From: an uncultured Clostridia bacterium
GTDB lineage: Bacteria > Bacillota > Clostridia > Christensenellales > Borkfalkiaceae
Assembly: GCA_947597925.1 (NCBI GenBank)
Contig: CANQFA010000005.1
Coordinates: forward strand, 1-64,000
Direction of reading: 5' to 3'
DNA: 64,000 bases
The translations under genes were made by a program, and so were the position numbers. Each line of letters opens with the position of its first letter. The stretch's first letter is position 1. Below are positions 41,794 to 50,000 of this stretch, in pieces. Below the pieces are notes generated by a model. That model did not search any database and was not told where the DNA came from. It worked only from the letters and a program-made list of their open reading frames with translations.

Positions 41794-42585
41794 ATGTGGG
41801 GAGCTATCATCGGCGATATCGTTGGCAGCCGCTTTGAATTTGCCAACACGTACAGGACAGATTTCAGCCTGTTCAGCAACAACTGTTTCTTTACGGACGA
41901 CACCGTGTGCACCGTGGCGGTGGCAGAGGCGCTCTTGCGTTTCGGGGACGCGGGCGAGGAGACCTTCAAAAGGGAACTCGTACGCCTCTTGCGGGAATAT
42001 GTAAACCGCTATCCGAACGGCGGCTATGGCGGGAGATTCCTCCGTTGGGCAATCGATGGAAACATGGGCCCCTACAACAGCTTTGGGAACGGCTCCGCAA
42101 TGCGCGTTTCGCCCGTCTCCTGGTACGCAAAGAGCCTCGAAGAGGCGGAATATTTCGCAAAGCTGACGGCGGAGGTCACCCATAACCATCCCGAGGGGAT
42201 CAAGGGCGCCGTCGCCGTGGCGGGCGCGGGGTTCCTCGCGCGAACGGGAAAGACGAAGGAGGAGATCGGGGCCTATCTCGAACATTATTATTCCTTCGGG
42301 ATCTCTTGTGACGAATGGCGGGCAAAGCGGATGCCCTTCGACGAGACCTGTCAAGGCACAGTCCCCATTGCGATGGAGTGCTTTCTTGAAGCGGAGAACT
42401 TCGAGGCCACCGTGCGTCTTGCCGTCTCGATGGGCGGGGATTCGGATACGATCGCGGCGATGGCAGGCGGCGTCGCGGGGGCATTTTACGGTGTGGATGG
42501 ATCGCATCAACAACTCGCGCGGCGCTATCTCGATGAGGAGCTGCTCGCCGTCATCGATGATTTCATCGGGAAATATTGCAAATAA
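41794..42585 (+). CDS. ADP-ribosylglycohydrolase (DraG/ARH family)
   Basis: A 263-residue enzyme that removes ADP-ribose from proteins, nucleic acids or small molecules. The binuclear Mg2+ site is intact: FTDDTV near residue 31 and GGDSDTIAAMAG near 212. NHPEGIKGAVAVA near 130 is also typical. The ATG is 1 base after the preceding (amber-interrupted) gene and follows AAAGAGGAGG. In the accessory island it may reverse ADP-ribosylation made by a toxin or defence enzyme, but no ADP-ribosyltransferase is visible in this window. Confidence 0.94.
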   Translation: MWGAIIGDIVGSRFEFANTYRTDFSLFSNNCFFTDDTVCTVAVAEALLRFGDAGEETFKRELVRLLREYVNRYPNGGYGGRFLRWAIDGNMGPYNSFGNGSAMRVSPVSWYAKSLEEAEYFAKLTAEVTHNHPEGIKGAVAVAGAGFLARTGKTKEEIGAYLEHYYSFGISCDEWRAKRMPFDETCQGTVPIAMECFLEAENFEATVRLAVSMGGDSDTIAAMAGGVAGAFYGVDGSHQQLARRYLDEELLAVIDDFIGKYCK

Positions 42586-42604
42586 AATATGATCGAATAA
42601 GGAA

Positions 42605-42634
42605 GAAGTCGGGAGCGCTCTCCCGACTTCTTTT
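42605..42634. terminator. Bidirectional intrinsic terminator
   Basis: GAAGTCGGGAG/CTCCCGACTTC with a 4-base loop then TTTT. It sits between converging ADP-ribosylglycohydrolase and Doc-like genes. Confidence 0.88.
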
Positions 42635-42652
42635 GCTGTATTCCAAAAACCG

Positions 42653-42958
42653 TTAAACTTCGTGCGTTTTGATCCAAATGAGAAGATCCTCATACTTCAT
42701 TTCACTTTTGGCGAGAGAAAGCCCGATTTCAATGAGCTCCTCATCCGTCGCTTCCAAAGAGATGCCGTTGACTTCGAGGAAGGTCAAAAGCACATAAACG
42801 CCGATGCGCTTGTTTCCGTCCACAAAGGCATGGTTGGAGACGAGCCCCGCACAGAGCCTTGCCGCCTTTTCCTCTTTCGTGGGGAAGAGGTCTTTTCCGT
42901 CGAAGGTCATATAGGGGGCTTCGAGTGCAGATTCCAATAAGCCGACATCGCGGTGCAT
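42653..42958 (-). CDS. Doc-type Fic protein, N-terminally truncated
   Basis: A 101-residue Doc/death-on-curing protein carrying the Fic motif NHAFVDGNKRIGV, which in Doc toxins phosphorylates EF-Tu. Full-length relatives are about 125 residues and begin some 25 residues before the segment RDVGLLESALEAP. Here the frame upstream of MHRDVGLL reads into a stop at 43004-43006 without the usual N-terminus. No Phd-like antitoxin gene precedes it. It is probably an inactivated remnant, though the catalytic loop is intact. The weak start (no clear ribosome binding site) agrees with that. Confidence 0.75.
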   Translation of the reverse strand: MHRDVGLLESALEAPYMTFDGKDLFPTKEEKAARLCAGLVSNHAFVDGNKRIGVYVLLTFLEVNGISLEATDEELIEIGLSLAKSEMKYEDLLIWIKTHEV

Positions 42959-43126
42959 CTTTGCAAAATCAGTTACATGTGCTCTTCCGAGGAGGTGTTT
43001 ACGTCATCCACGAGAGTAAAAATCGCACACTTGCCGAAAAACGTGAACGTATGATGCGCTCCTCTCTCGGCATCCCGATCTTTGAATTTCATGTTGTCAT
43101 TATATGAATATCAGTTCCTGAAACAC

Positions 43127-43155
43127 TTGACAAGCCTGATGAGACTTGCTATAAT
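43127..43155 (+). promoter_or_regulatory. Consensus promoter of the RiPP-like cassette
   Basis: TTGACA (43127-43132), 17 bp, TATAAT (43150-43155): a perfect sigma-A consensus. Six bases later starts the inverted repeat CACAAGCA-AGA-TGCTTGTG (43161-43179), a possible operator or leader hairpin. Confidence 0.9.
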
Positions 43156-43160
43156 GTAAC

Positions 43161-43179
43161 CACAAGCAAGATGCTTGTG
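43161..43179. promoter_or_regulatory. Inverted repeat at the cassette transcription start
   Basis: CACAAGCA, loop AGA, TGCTTGTG: perfect 8-bp arms at +1 of the promoter. A repressor binding here would block initiation. Confidence 0.6.
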
Positions 43180-43215
43180 ATCTTAATTAAAATGTCTTAT
43201 TGAGGAGCCAAAAAG

Positions 43216-43635
43216 ATGAATTGGACGGAAAAGTACGAGGAATTTCTTCACTATTCCAAAGAAGACCTTCTGAAGTTCGGCTGCGAGACCGGATCGAAAT
43301 TGATTTCTTTAATGGATAAAAAGTATGGAGATCAAGATAAATCCTTCGCGGTATTCATGAAAATCTATGGGACATTTGTGGCCATAGACCTGGATGTAAA
43401 GCAGGAAGAATATGAGATGTTTGAAAGGATAAGCGGAGTGTCGGCATCGTATAATGAGTTCAAGGATGCGGTAAAGCAGGCCTATAACTTTGATGTGGTC
43501 ACTGAGGTTGACAACCTTGTGGATGCCGACGATGAGATGAAGGAATTAGTGATCCGTTTGGGGCTTATAATTTGCGCGTATGACGGCGAGATAAGTGCCG
43601 AGGAGAAAGCATTGATCGAAAGATATTGGAATTGA
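43216..43635 (+). CDS. TerB-like helical protein, first gene of the cassette
   Basis: A 139-residue soluble, largely helical, acidic protein. The segments VAIDLDVKQEEYEMFERI and IICAYDGEISAEEKALIERY resemble the two metal-binding helical repeats of TerB-fold proteins (Asp then Glu on a following helix), but the match is by eye. The start follows GAGGAG. It is read from a perfect consensus promoter, and 64 bases separate it from the repeat-peptide gene, with no terminator between them. A link to the radical SAM cassette is inferred from this arrangement. AT-richer than the flanking chromosome. Confidence 0.7.
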   Translation: MNWTEKYEEFLHYSKEDLLKFGCETGSKLISLMDKKYGDQDKSFAVFMKIYGTFVAIDLDVKQEEYEMFERISGVSASYNEFKDAVKQAYNFDVVTEVDNLVDADDEMKELVIRLGLIICAYDGEISAEEKALIERYWN

Positions 43636-43699
43636 CGATATCGACAAAAAGGGCCGTTTTTGCGAAAAACAGTGCTACAAAATTTCAGTGAGGTAAGAA

Positions 43700-43870
43700 A
43701 TGAAAAAATTGATCTGCAATGTATTTGATGATAATGATTTTGAGGACAGACCGCGCGAAACAGTATCAATGTCCAGTTGTCGTGGTTGGTCCAGAATTCG
43801 GTTTAACGTTGTAAAAATGTCCAGTTGTCGTGGTTGGTGCAAAATTGCATTATATGCAGCCAAATTTTGA
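43700..43870 (+). CDS. Putative RiPP precursor peptide with two MSSCRGW repeats
   Basis: A 56-residue peptide. A leader-like N-terminus (1-23, MKKLICNVFDDNDFEDRPRE) is followed by two tandem 16-residue units: MSSCRGWSRIRFNVVK (24-39) and MSSCRGWCKIALYAAK (40-55), then Phe56. The first seven residues of each unit are identical, coded by an exact 21-base repeat at 43769-43789 and 43817-43837. Ribosome binding site GAGGTAA is 6 bases before the ATG. The stop lies 12 bases before a radical SAM/SPASM gene with its own GGTGA site. The Cys-Arg-Gly-Trp core is a plausible target for a radical crosslink. I do not recognise the family. Confidence 0.8.
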   Translation: MKKLICNVFDDNDFEDRPRETVSMSSCRGWSRIRFNVVKMSSCRGWCKIALYAAKF

Positions 43871-43882
43871 CGGTGACTGTAT

Positions 43883-45157
43883 ATGAGAGTGCTGCTGTAT
43901 CCTCCTTATTTGCAGTGGGAAGTAATTTCCGATTGTAATCACAAGTGCATACATTGTTATAACTATTGGCGCGCTCATAATATACCTGTAGAAAACTGTA
44001 CGGAATTTGAAGCCATAACAGATGCGATCATCGAACGAAAGCCTCTTTATGTCGCCATCACCGGCGGAGAACCGCTTCTGGTCTTTCCGAAAGTCAAAGA
44101 GTCCATCATAAAGATGACAGATGCGGGGATCGTTTGTTCCATATCAACGAATGGGACGCTGATAACCGAAGAAATCGCTCGATTCTTAGAAGAGCGGAAA
44201 GTGGATCTGGTGATTTCGCTGCCGTCAATCGATGAAAAGATATGCGATGCGGTGTGCACGGCAAAAAATGTCGTAAAAAAGTTATCTGACGTGTGGCCTT
44301 TGTTAAAGAGTCACAATATACAGACCAACATCAATGTTGTCGTAAACAAGTTGAATATATCAACATTATACCAAACGTTGCAAGCGATCAAGGAACTTGG
44401 TTTTATTGCTCGCGTGGGTGTAGCACAGCGTCCGATCAATGCCTCTGCAGAATATTCTGAATATGAGTTGGACAAGAGTGATTTCCGGTTTATTGTAAGC
44501 GAATGTATCAGGGCGAAAAAGGAACTGGGGCTCTCGTTGGATTTTTCGGTTTGTCTCCCTGACTGCGCATTCAGAGATTTGCGGGAATTAGATGAACTGG
44601 AAAAGGGTGATTGTTTCGCGGGGACTATCGCATATGCGATTTGCACAAATGGCGATGTAAAGGCTTGTCAGTGCGATACACGCGTCTACGGCAATATTCT
44701 AACAGATGATTTCGGCGAAATCTACCGAAGAATGGCCGAATGGCGCGATGGGAGCTATTTGCCGAAAGAGTGTAAGGGCTGTAGCAGATTGTCAACATGC
44801 CGAGGCGGTTGCAGAGTCGAATCATATGCAAACGAAAATAGCTATCGTGCTTTACCGTCGTTTGCAGATCCGAACAATGTTCCCGAGATTGTAGAAAACG
44901 ACGTGGTTGATTATTCTGACGTCAAAGAAATTGCTGTGGCGCCGCAAGCGATTTTTTTGAAAGATAAAGAATGTTATCGTGTTTCAGTTGGAATTGTTGC
45001 TATGTATCTACATGACGAATTCGCCGAATGGTTGCAGGAGAATTCCAAATTTAGTTTCGAACAACTGCGTCAAGCGACCGAATTGGAGAGCGATGAACTA
45101 AATGTGGTGATAGACACGCTTTGCAAGAACGGCATTCTTGTTGCGCGTCAGGTATAG
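43883..45157 (+). CDS. Radical SAM/SPASM peptide maturase
   Basis: A 424-residue enzyme. The radical SAM cluster motif is Cys18-x3-Cys22-x2-Cys25 (DCNHKCIHC), with the SAM-binding GGEP at 61-64. A SPASM domain for auxiliary Fe-S clusters spans about 244-310 (Cys244, 254, 262, 264, 297, 300, 306, 310). The last 70 residues (FLKDKECYRVSVG to VIDTLCKNGILVA) look like a winged-helix, PqqD/RRE-like peptide-binding domain. It follows the repeat-peptide gene by 12 bases, the usual layout for RiPP precursor and maturase. It probably forms bonds within the SCRGW units. No exporter or protease gene is adjacent. Confidence 0.9.
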   Translation: MRVLLYPPYLQWEVISDCNHKCIHCYNYWRAHNIPVENCTEFEAITDAIIERKPLYVAITGGEPLLVFPKVKESIIKMTDAGIVCSISTNGTLITEEIARFLEERKVDLVISLPSIDEKICDAVCTAKNVVKKLSDVWPLLKSHNIQTNINVVVNKLNISTLYQTLQAIKELGFIARVGVAQRPINASAEYSEYELDKSDFRFIVSECIRAKKELGLSLDFSVCLPDCAFRDLRELDELEKGDCFAGTIAYAICTNGDVKACQCDTRVYGNILTDDFGEIYRRMAEWRDGSYLPKECKGCSRLSTCRGGCRVESYANENSYRALPSFADPNNVPEIVENDVVDYSDVKEIAVAPQAIFLKDKECYRVSVGIVAMYLHDEFAEWLQENSKFSFEQLRQATELESDELNVVIDTLCKNGILVARQV

Positions 45158-45172
45158 CAATGAAGCTCTGCC

Positions 45173-45304
45173 ATGGTAGCATATTTTCTTTTGTGGCCTC
45201 CCTGCGGGGGGGACGGAGAATCCGGAATTACGATTGTTGGCGAAACAACGGAATCGCTTGATTGTTTACATTGTTTGTTGAGTGCGTTATTGAGGATACT
45301 GTAG
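45173..45304 (+). CDS. Possible small ORF after the maturase (43 residues)
   Basis: MVAYFLLWPPCGGDGESGIT, continuing to SLDCLHCLLSALLRIL. It starts 15 bases after the radical SAM stop, before the cassette terminator, and holds a Cys-x2-Cys. There is no clear ribosome binding site. It could be a second small peptide of the cassette or chance; evidence is weak. Confidence 0.3.
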   Translation: MVAYFLLWPPCGGDGESGITIVGETTESLDCLHCLLSALLRIL

Positions 45305-45326
45305 AACTTAACTTTCAAACGATGAG

Positions 45327-45361
45327 GACGCTGGGATGAATTCATTCAAGCGTCTTTTTAT
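45327..45361 (+). terminator. Intrinsic terminator of the RiPP-like cassette
   Basis: GACGCT (45327-45332) and AGCGTC (45349-45354) enclose the self-complementary ATGAATTCAT, followed by TTTTTATTT. Confidence 0.75.
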
Positions 45362-45514
45362 TTCACTGCGCACCATCCGGTTTCAAAAGTTGACCATTTT
45401 GTTAAGAAATGACAATGAGCACAGGGGATGTCTTCTGGCATGAAATCGTGTTTGCTACGGCGAGGGGCCCTTGGTTGGCGGGTATATCATGCTCAGCGCG
45501 GGTGCGGGAGGAGC

Positions 45515-45543
45515 TTGACATCTGCGTGCGAGCGTGGTATAAT
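45515..45543 (+). promoter_or_regulatory. Perfect consensus promoter
   Basis: TTGACA (45515-45520), 17 bp, TATAAT (45538-45543). Drives the uncharacterised gene at 45605 and probably the phosphoesterase after it. It marks return to GC-rich sequence. Confidence 0.9.
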
Positions 45544-45604
45544 GGGCTTTACTATAGCTATACCATAGACGCGCGGGAGGGCGCGGACGTTCTCGGAGGG
45601 TACC

Positions 45605-46054
45605 ATGTCCACGATTGAAGCGACAAATCTCATCTATTCCTATTTCCTTCTCATGGGGCATCAGCCGCAGCTGAGCCTCGGGATCGAGCACGACGAAGAG
45701 GGCAAGCCCCATGTGCAGGTCCAGATCGACGTCGACCTTCTCGCCTCTCCCGCCTCAAGGATCGCGCCCCTCTCCTTTTTCTACGCGCTCGACGACGAAA
45801 AACTCAATCTCTCTGTCATCTTCTTCATGAAAAGGGGCCTGACCGAGGGCGAGATCTCGCGCCTTCGCGCCCTTCATGCAGCGGAGAAATGCCCGTTTTC
45901 CTCGCTCATCGAGGTCGGTGAGGGGGCCGAAGTCCATCTCTTCCGCGACATGCCCGTGGAGGACTTCCACGAAGGATCTCTCGAGCGGGTGCACGACTAT
46001 TTCTGCGAACGGGGCGCCCTGCTCGAGACCCTCATCGAGCTCTCGAAGAGATGA
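45605..46054 (+). CDS. Uncharacterised cytoplasmic protein
   Basis: A 149-residue protein with no signal peptide or membrane segment. It has predicted alternating strands and helices (GKPHVQVQIDVDLLA, LNLSVIFFMKRGLTEGEISRL) and an acidic C-terminal helix. I do not recognise a family. Ribosome binding site GGAGGG and a perfect consensus promoter 62 bases upstream suggest strong expression. The metallophosphoesterase gene begins 76 bases after its stop, without a terminator between. Confidence 0.75.
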   Translation: MSTIEATNLIYSYFLLMGHQPQLSLGIEHDEEGKPHVQVQIDVDLLASPASRIAPLSFFYALDDEKLNLSVIFFMKRGLTEGEISRLRALHAAEKCPFSSLIEVGEGAEVHLFRDMPVEDFHEGSLERVHDYFCERGALLETLIELSKR

Positions 46055-46130
46055 TCCGCGCCTGCATGGCATCCCATTTTCGCACCCCATGTAGTAAATT
46101 CGCACCCCATATGGCAAAAAGGAGGGCCCC

Positions 46131-46817
46131 GTGATCTTTGTGACAGGCGACACGCACGGCATCGCCGACATCGAAAAACTTCGCCGTTTCTCCGAGGAGA
46201 CGTCGAATCTTACGAAGGCGGACTATATGATAGTTTTGGGGGACTTCGGCGGCGTGTGGTCGGAGGCGACGCTGGACTCCTACAGAGCGCTCTATGAGGC
46301 CTTTCCCTTCACCACTCTCTTCATCGACGGGAACCATGAAAATTTCGACCTGCTCGAGTCCTTCCCCGTGGAGATGTGGCGGGGAGGGAAGGTGCATGTC
46401 ATCTCGTCCGACCTCATCCATCTCATGCGCGGACAGATCTATGAGCTCGGCGGGAAGACCTTTTTCACCTTCGGTGGGGCGACGTCCCTCGACCGCTATC
46501 GGAGGGTCGAGGGGGTGAGTTGGTGGCGGAGAGAATTGCCCACCTACGAGGAACTCGACGAGGGGATCGCGGCGCTCAGGGAGAGGGGCGGGAAGGTGGA
46601 CTTCATCCTCACCCATTCCTGCGATGAGAGGGCGCTCTGGTATCCGCCTCTGCGGAGCGGCGGGCAGCTCTTCTCGACCTATCCCGAGAACCGCATGCTC
46701 TCCTGGCTCGAGGACAATGCGGAGTACGGGCACTGGTACTTCGGGCACTACCACCTCGACGGCGACCTCACCGAGAGAAAGACGGTGCTCTACCGTGAGA
46801 TCCGCCGCATCCTATAG
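46131..46817 (+). CDS. Calcineurin-like metallophosphoesterase
   Basis: A 228-residue dinuclear metal phosphoesterase: GDTHG (6-10), GDFGG near 38, GNHE near 67, THS near 161 and GHYH near 206 supply the metal ligands. The substrate is unknown; relatives hydrolyse phosphodiesters or nucleotides. The start is GTG at 46131 after a strong AAGGAGGG site. It probably shares the promoter of the preceding gene. Confidence 0.92.
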   Translation: MIFVTGDTHGIADIEKLRRFSEETSNLTKADYMIVLGDFGGVWSEATLDSYRALYEAFPFTTLFIDGNHENFDLLESFPVEMWRGGKVHVISSDLIHLMRGQIYELGGKTFFTFGGATSLDRYRRVEGVSWWRRELPTYEELDEGIAALRERGGKVDFILTHSCDERALWYPPLRSGGQLFSTYPENRMLSWLEDNAEYGHWYFGHYHLDGDLTERKTVLYREIRRIL

Positions 46818-46945
46818 AGAAGACAAACGGCACGGAAAGCGGCCCTTAAGCCCGCCCTGAGAGCGTTTTGAAATTGCATCCCTGTCCCCCGCAACCACTC
46901 GCGGGGGATTTTCGGCGCTTTTCGGAAAAATTTTCATTCAAAGTC

Positions 46946-46974
46946 TTGACTTTGCGCGGAGGATGCGCTATAAT
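46946..46974 (+). promoter_or_regulatory. Promoter of the helicase-MoxR-VWA operon
   Basis: TTGACT (46946-46951), 17 bp, TATAAT (46969-46974). Transcription should start near 46981. Confidence 0.85.
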
Positions 46975-46986
46975 ATGTCTCCTATC

Positions 46987-47052
46987 ATGCAAAATTTTTT
47001 CAAAAGAGCGGTCCGCTATCCCAAAGCGGGGACGTCTTTTTTTGTACTATAA
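46987..47052 (+). CDS. Possible leader peptide in the operon leader (21 residues)
   Basis: ATG six bases after the predicted transcript start encodes MQNFFKRAVRYPKAGTSFFV plus Leu. The reading frame spans the terminator-like hairpin at 47011-47043, the geometry of a transcription attenuator. No ribosome binding site, so it would be leaderless. Speculative. Confidence 0.3.
   Translation: MQNFFKRAVRYPKAGTSFFVL
47011..47043 (+). terminator. Attenuator-like hairpin before the helicase gene
   Basis: GTCCGC and GCGGGGAC arms (imperfect) followed by seven T, lying between the promoter and the start at 47071. Either a conditional terminator or the end of a 60-nt small RNA. Confidence 0.6.
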
Positions 47053-47070
47053 GCCTCGGGAGCACATTGG

Positions 47071-50000
47071 ATGAAGCCGACAGACGACCTGTCAAAACTT
47101 ACGATCGAAGAACTCAAGCGCATCTACAAGGAGGAGAATGTCTCCGAAGCACTGAAGGCCCTCTTAAGTGAGATTGGCCGTGCGGAGCACGACAGGGCCG
47201 AAGCCGACGAGGAGGCGCACATCCGCGAAGTCACCTCGATGGACCTTCCCATGGATTGGGAAAATTCCTTCGAGGCGGATGCGCGGGCGAGGGGAGTGCA
47301 TGCGGACAGCCCCGCAGATGCGCTCGTCCTCTCTCTCCTCACGCTCGGGAAGGTGGATATCGAGTTCATCGCCGCCATCACGGGAGAGGACTGCAAGGCG
47401 GTCATCGGCGCGCTCAGGGGTTCCATCTACCAAAATCCCGAGACCTGGGAGGAGTGTTTCTATAAGGGCTGGGAGACGGCAGATGAGTATCTCTCGGGCA
47501 ATCTCCGCCGCAAGCGCCGCGTGGCTGAGCAGGCAAACGAGGCCTATCGCGGCTATTTTGCCGACAATCTCGCCGCGATCGACGGCGTCCTGCCCGCCGC
47601 CGTTCCCTCGGGGGATATCTTCGTGACGCTCGGCTCCTCGTGGGTGCCGCCCGATATCATCGACAGCTTCATTTCCTATCTCATGTCCGCGCCCTACGAG
47701 GGGACCATCCACGACGAGGTGACGGGCACGTGGGAGATCCCGAATCGGTCCGCCCTCCGCTACCGTGTCGCCTCTGTGAGCAAGTACGGCACCCTGCGCA
47801 TGCCCGCACTCACCATCATCGAGCGCACCCTCAATATGAAGGACGTGTACGTGACCGATGAGGCGGCGGCGCCTTCTTCCAAGTTGGGCAAGAAGCGCGT
47901 CGTCAACAAGGGCGATACCGTCGCGGCGGTGGAGAAGCAGGAGCTCATCGTGCGCGAATTCAAGAGCTGGGTCTGGCGGGACAAAGGGCGGAAGGAGCGC
48001 CTCGTCTCCATCTTCGAGGACAAGTTCGGCTGTGTCAGACAGCGCCGTTTCGACGGCTCCTTCCTGCACTTCCCGGGCATGGCGGAGGACGTGCACCTCT
48101 ATCCCTATCAAAAGGACGCGGTCGCGCGCATCATCTTCACGCCAAATACCCTTCTGGCGCACGATGTGGGCGCGGGCAAGACCTATGTCATGGTCGCCGC
48201 GGGCATGGAGCTCAGGCGCATGGGGCTCTCCGCAAAGAATCTCTATGTCGTGCCCAATAATCTCGTGGGGCAGTGGAAGGATATCTTCCTCGACATGTAT
48301 CCCCGCGCCCGTCTCCTCTGCATCGAGCCGAGAGTCTTCGGCCCGGGGCGGCGGAACGGCGTCCTGCGGGAGGTGCAGAGCGGGGACTACGACGGCATCA
48401 TAATCGCATACAGCTGTTTCGAACAGATCCCGCTCTCGCTCGAGTTTCACAGACAGCAATTGCGCGAGCTCTCCGCCGAGGCAGACCGCGCGGCAAAGGA
48501 GGGGGGCGCGACCTCCCGCCTCATCAAGCGTCAGAAAGATCTCAAGAAGAAGCTCGATGAGCTCGATACGCTTGAAGCGCTCGGCGGCACCATGGCGCGG
48601 AAAGAAGTCTGCTTCGACGAGCTGGGCATCACGCGCCTCTTCGTGGACGAAGCGCACAACTTCAAGAATGTCCCCGTGGAGACCAAGGTGGATTCCGTGC
48701 TCGGCATCGGCGCCTCGGGGTCCAAGAAGTGCAAGGACATGATGGACAAGGTGCACTTCGTCCAGCGGCAGAACAGCGGGAGAGGGGTCGTCTTCGCGAC
48801 GGGGACGCCCATCACCAACTCCCTCACCGATGCCTTTGTCATGCAGCAATATCTCCAGAGCGGCGAACTCGCCATGCTCGGCCTGCAGAATTTCGACAGC
48901 TGGATCGGGACCTTCGCCGAGCGCGTGACCGATTTTGAGGTGGATGTCGACACGAGCAGCTATCGCCTCGCCACCCGCTTTGCACGCTTCCATAACCTCC
49001 CCGAACTCACCGCTCTCCTCTCCTCCATCGCCGATTTCCACGGCGCGGAAGGGGAAGACGACATCCCCCGAACGGACGGCTATCAGGACGAAGTCATTCC
49101 CCAGACGGAGGAGTTTGCGGAGTATCTCCGCGAGATCTCCCGCCGTGCCGACGAGGTGCGCGCGGGCAATGTGAGCCGCAAGGACGACAACCTCCTGAAG
49201 ATCACGACGGACGGCAGAAAGGCGGCCCTCGATTTCCGCCTCGTGTGTCCCTCTGCGGGCTTTACCTATCGTTCCAAAGTCGCGCGGTGCGTGGAAAAGG
49301 TGACGGAGATCTACTTCGGGACGGAGCGATTTCTCCGCACACAGGTCATCTTTTGCGACATCTCCACCCCCAAGGAGAGCTTCAATCTCTACAGCGAGAT
49401 CCGCGAGATGCTCGTCGCGCGCGGGGTGAGGCGGGAGGAGATCGCCTTCGTGCATGAGGCCGACACCGAACAAAAGCGCGAGGCCCTCTTTGCCAAGGTC
49501 CGCGCGGGGGAGGTGCGCGTGCTGCTCGGGTCTACCTTTAAGCTCGGGCTGGGCGTCAATATCCAGGACCGCCTCATCGCGGTGCACCACCTCGACGTGC
49601 CGTGGCGGCCCGCCGACATGATCCAGCGCGAGGGGCGCATTCTGCGGCCCGGCAATCTCAACTCGCGCGTCTTCATCTTCCGCTATATCACGGAGGGGAG
49701 CTTCGACGCCTACTCGTGGCAGCTCCTCGAGACCAAGGCGCGCTTTATCGCGGAGCTCCTCTCGGGGTCGCTCACGGAGCGGAGCGGCTCGGATATCGAT
49801 GAGATAGTCTTAAGCTATGCCGAGGTCAAGGCACTCGCCATCGGCAATCCGCTCGTCAAGGAGCGCGTGGAGACGGCCAATGAGCTCGCGCGCTATATCA
49901 CCCTCCAGCGCAAGACGACGGAGGCGCGCATGCGGCTCGAACAGGAGCGCGCAGCCATCCCCGCCCAGATAGCGAGGGATGAAAAGCTCGCCGTCGAGTG

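Noticed and set aside
42973-43107. Small frames upstream of the Doc gene (39 codons minus, and a plus-strand segment ending IPIFEFHVVII)
   Set aside because: No antitoxin-like features and no complete start signals. They may be remnants of a disrupted gene but cannot be named.
43769-43837. Two identical 21-base repeats with a 27-base gap, resembling the start of a CRISPR-like array
   Set aside because: Only two copies, in frame with a coding peptide, and the unit similarity extends through the gap at protein level. It is a coding repeat, not CRISPR.
43675-43863. Minus-strand 62-codon open frame opposite the repeat peptide
   Set aside because: No ribosome binding site, and the plus strand shows repeat-unit conservation with good translation signals, so the minus frame is a shadow.
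47164-49590. Minus-strand 808-codon frame opposite the SNF2 helicase
   Set aside because: A composition artefact of codon bias; helicase motifs lie on the plus strand.
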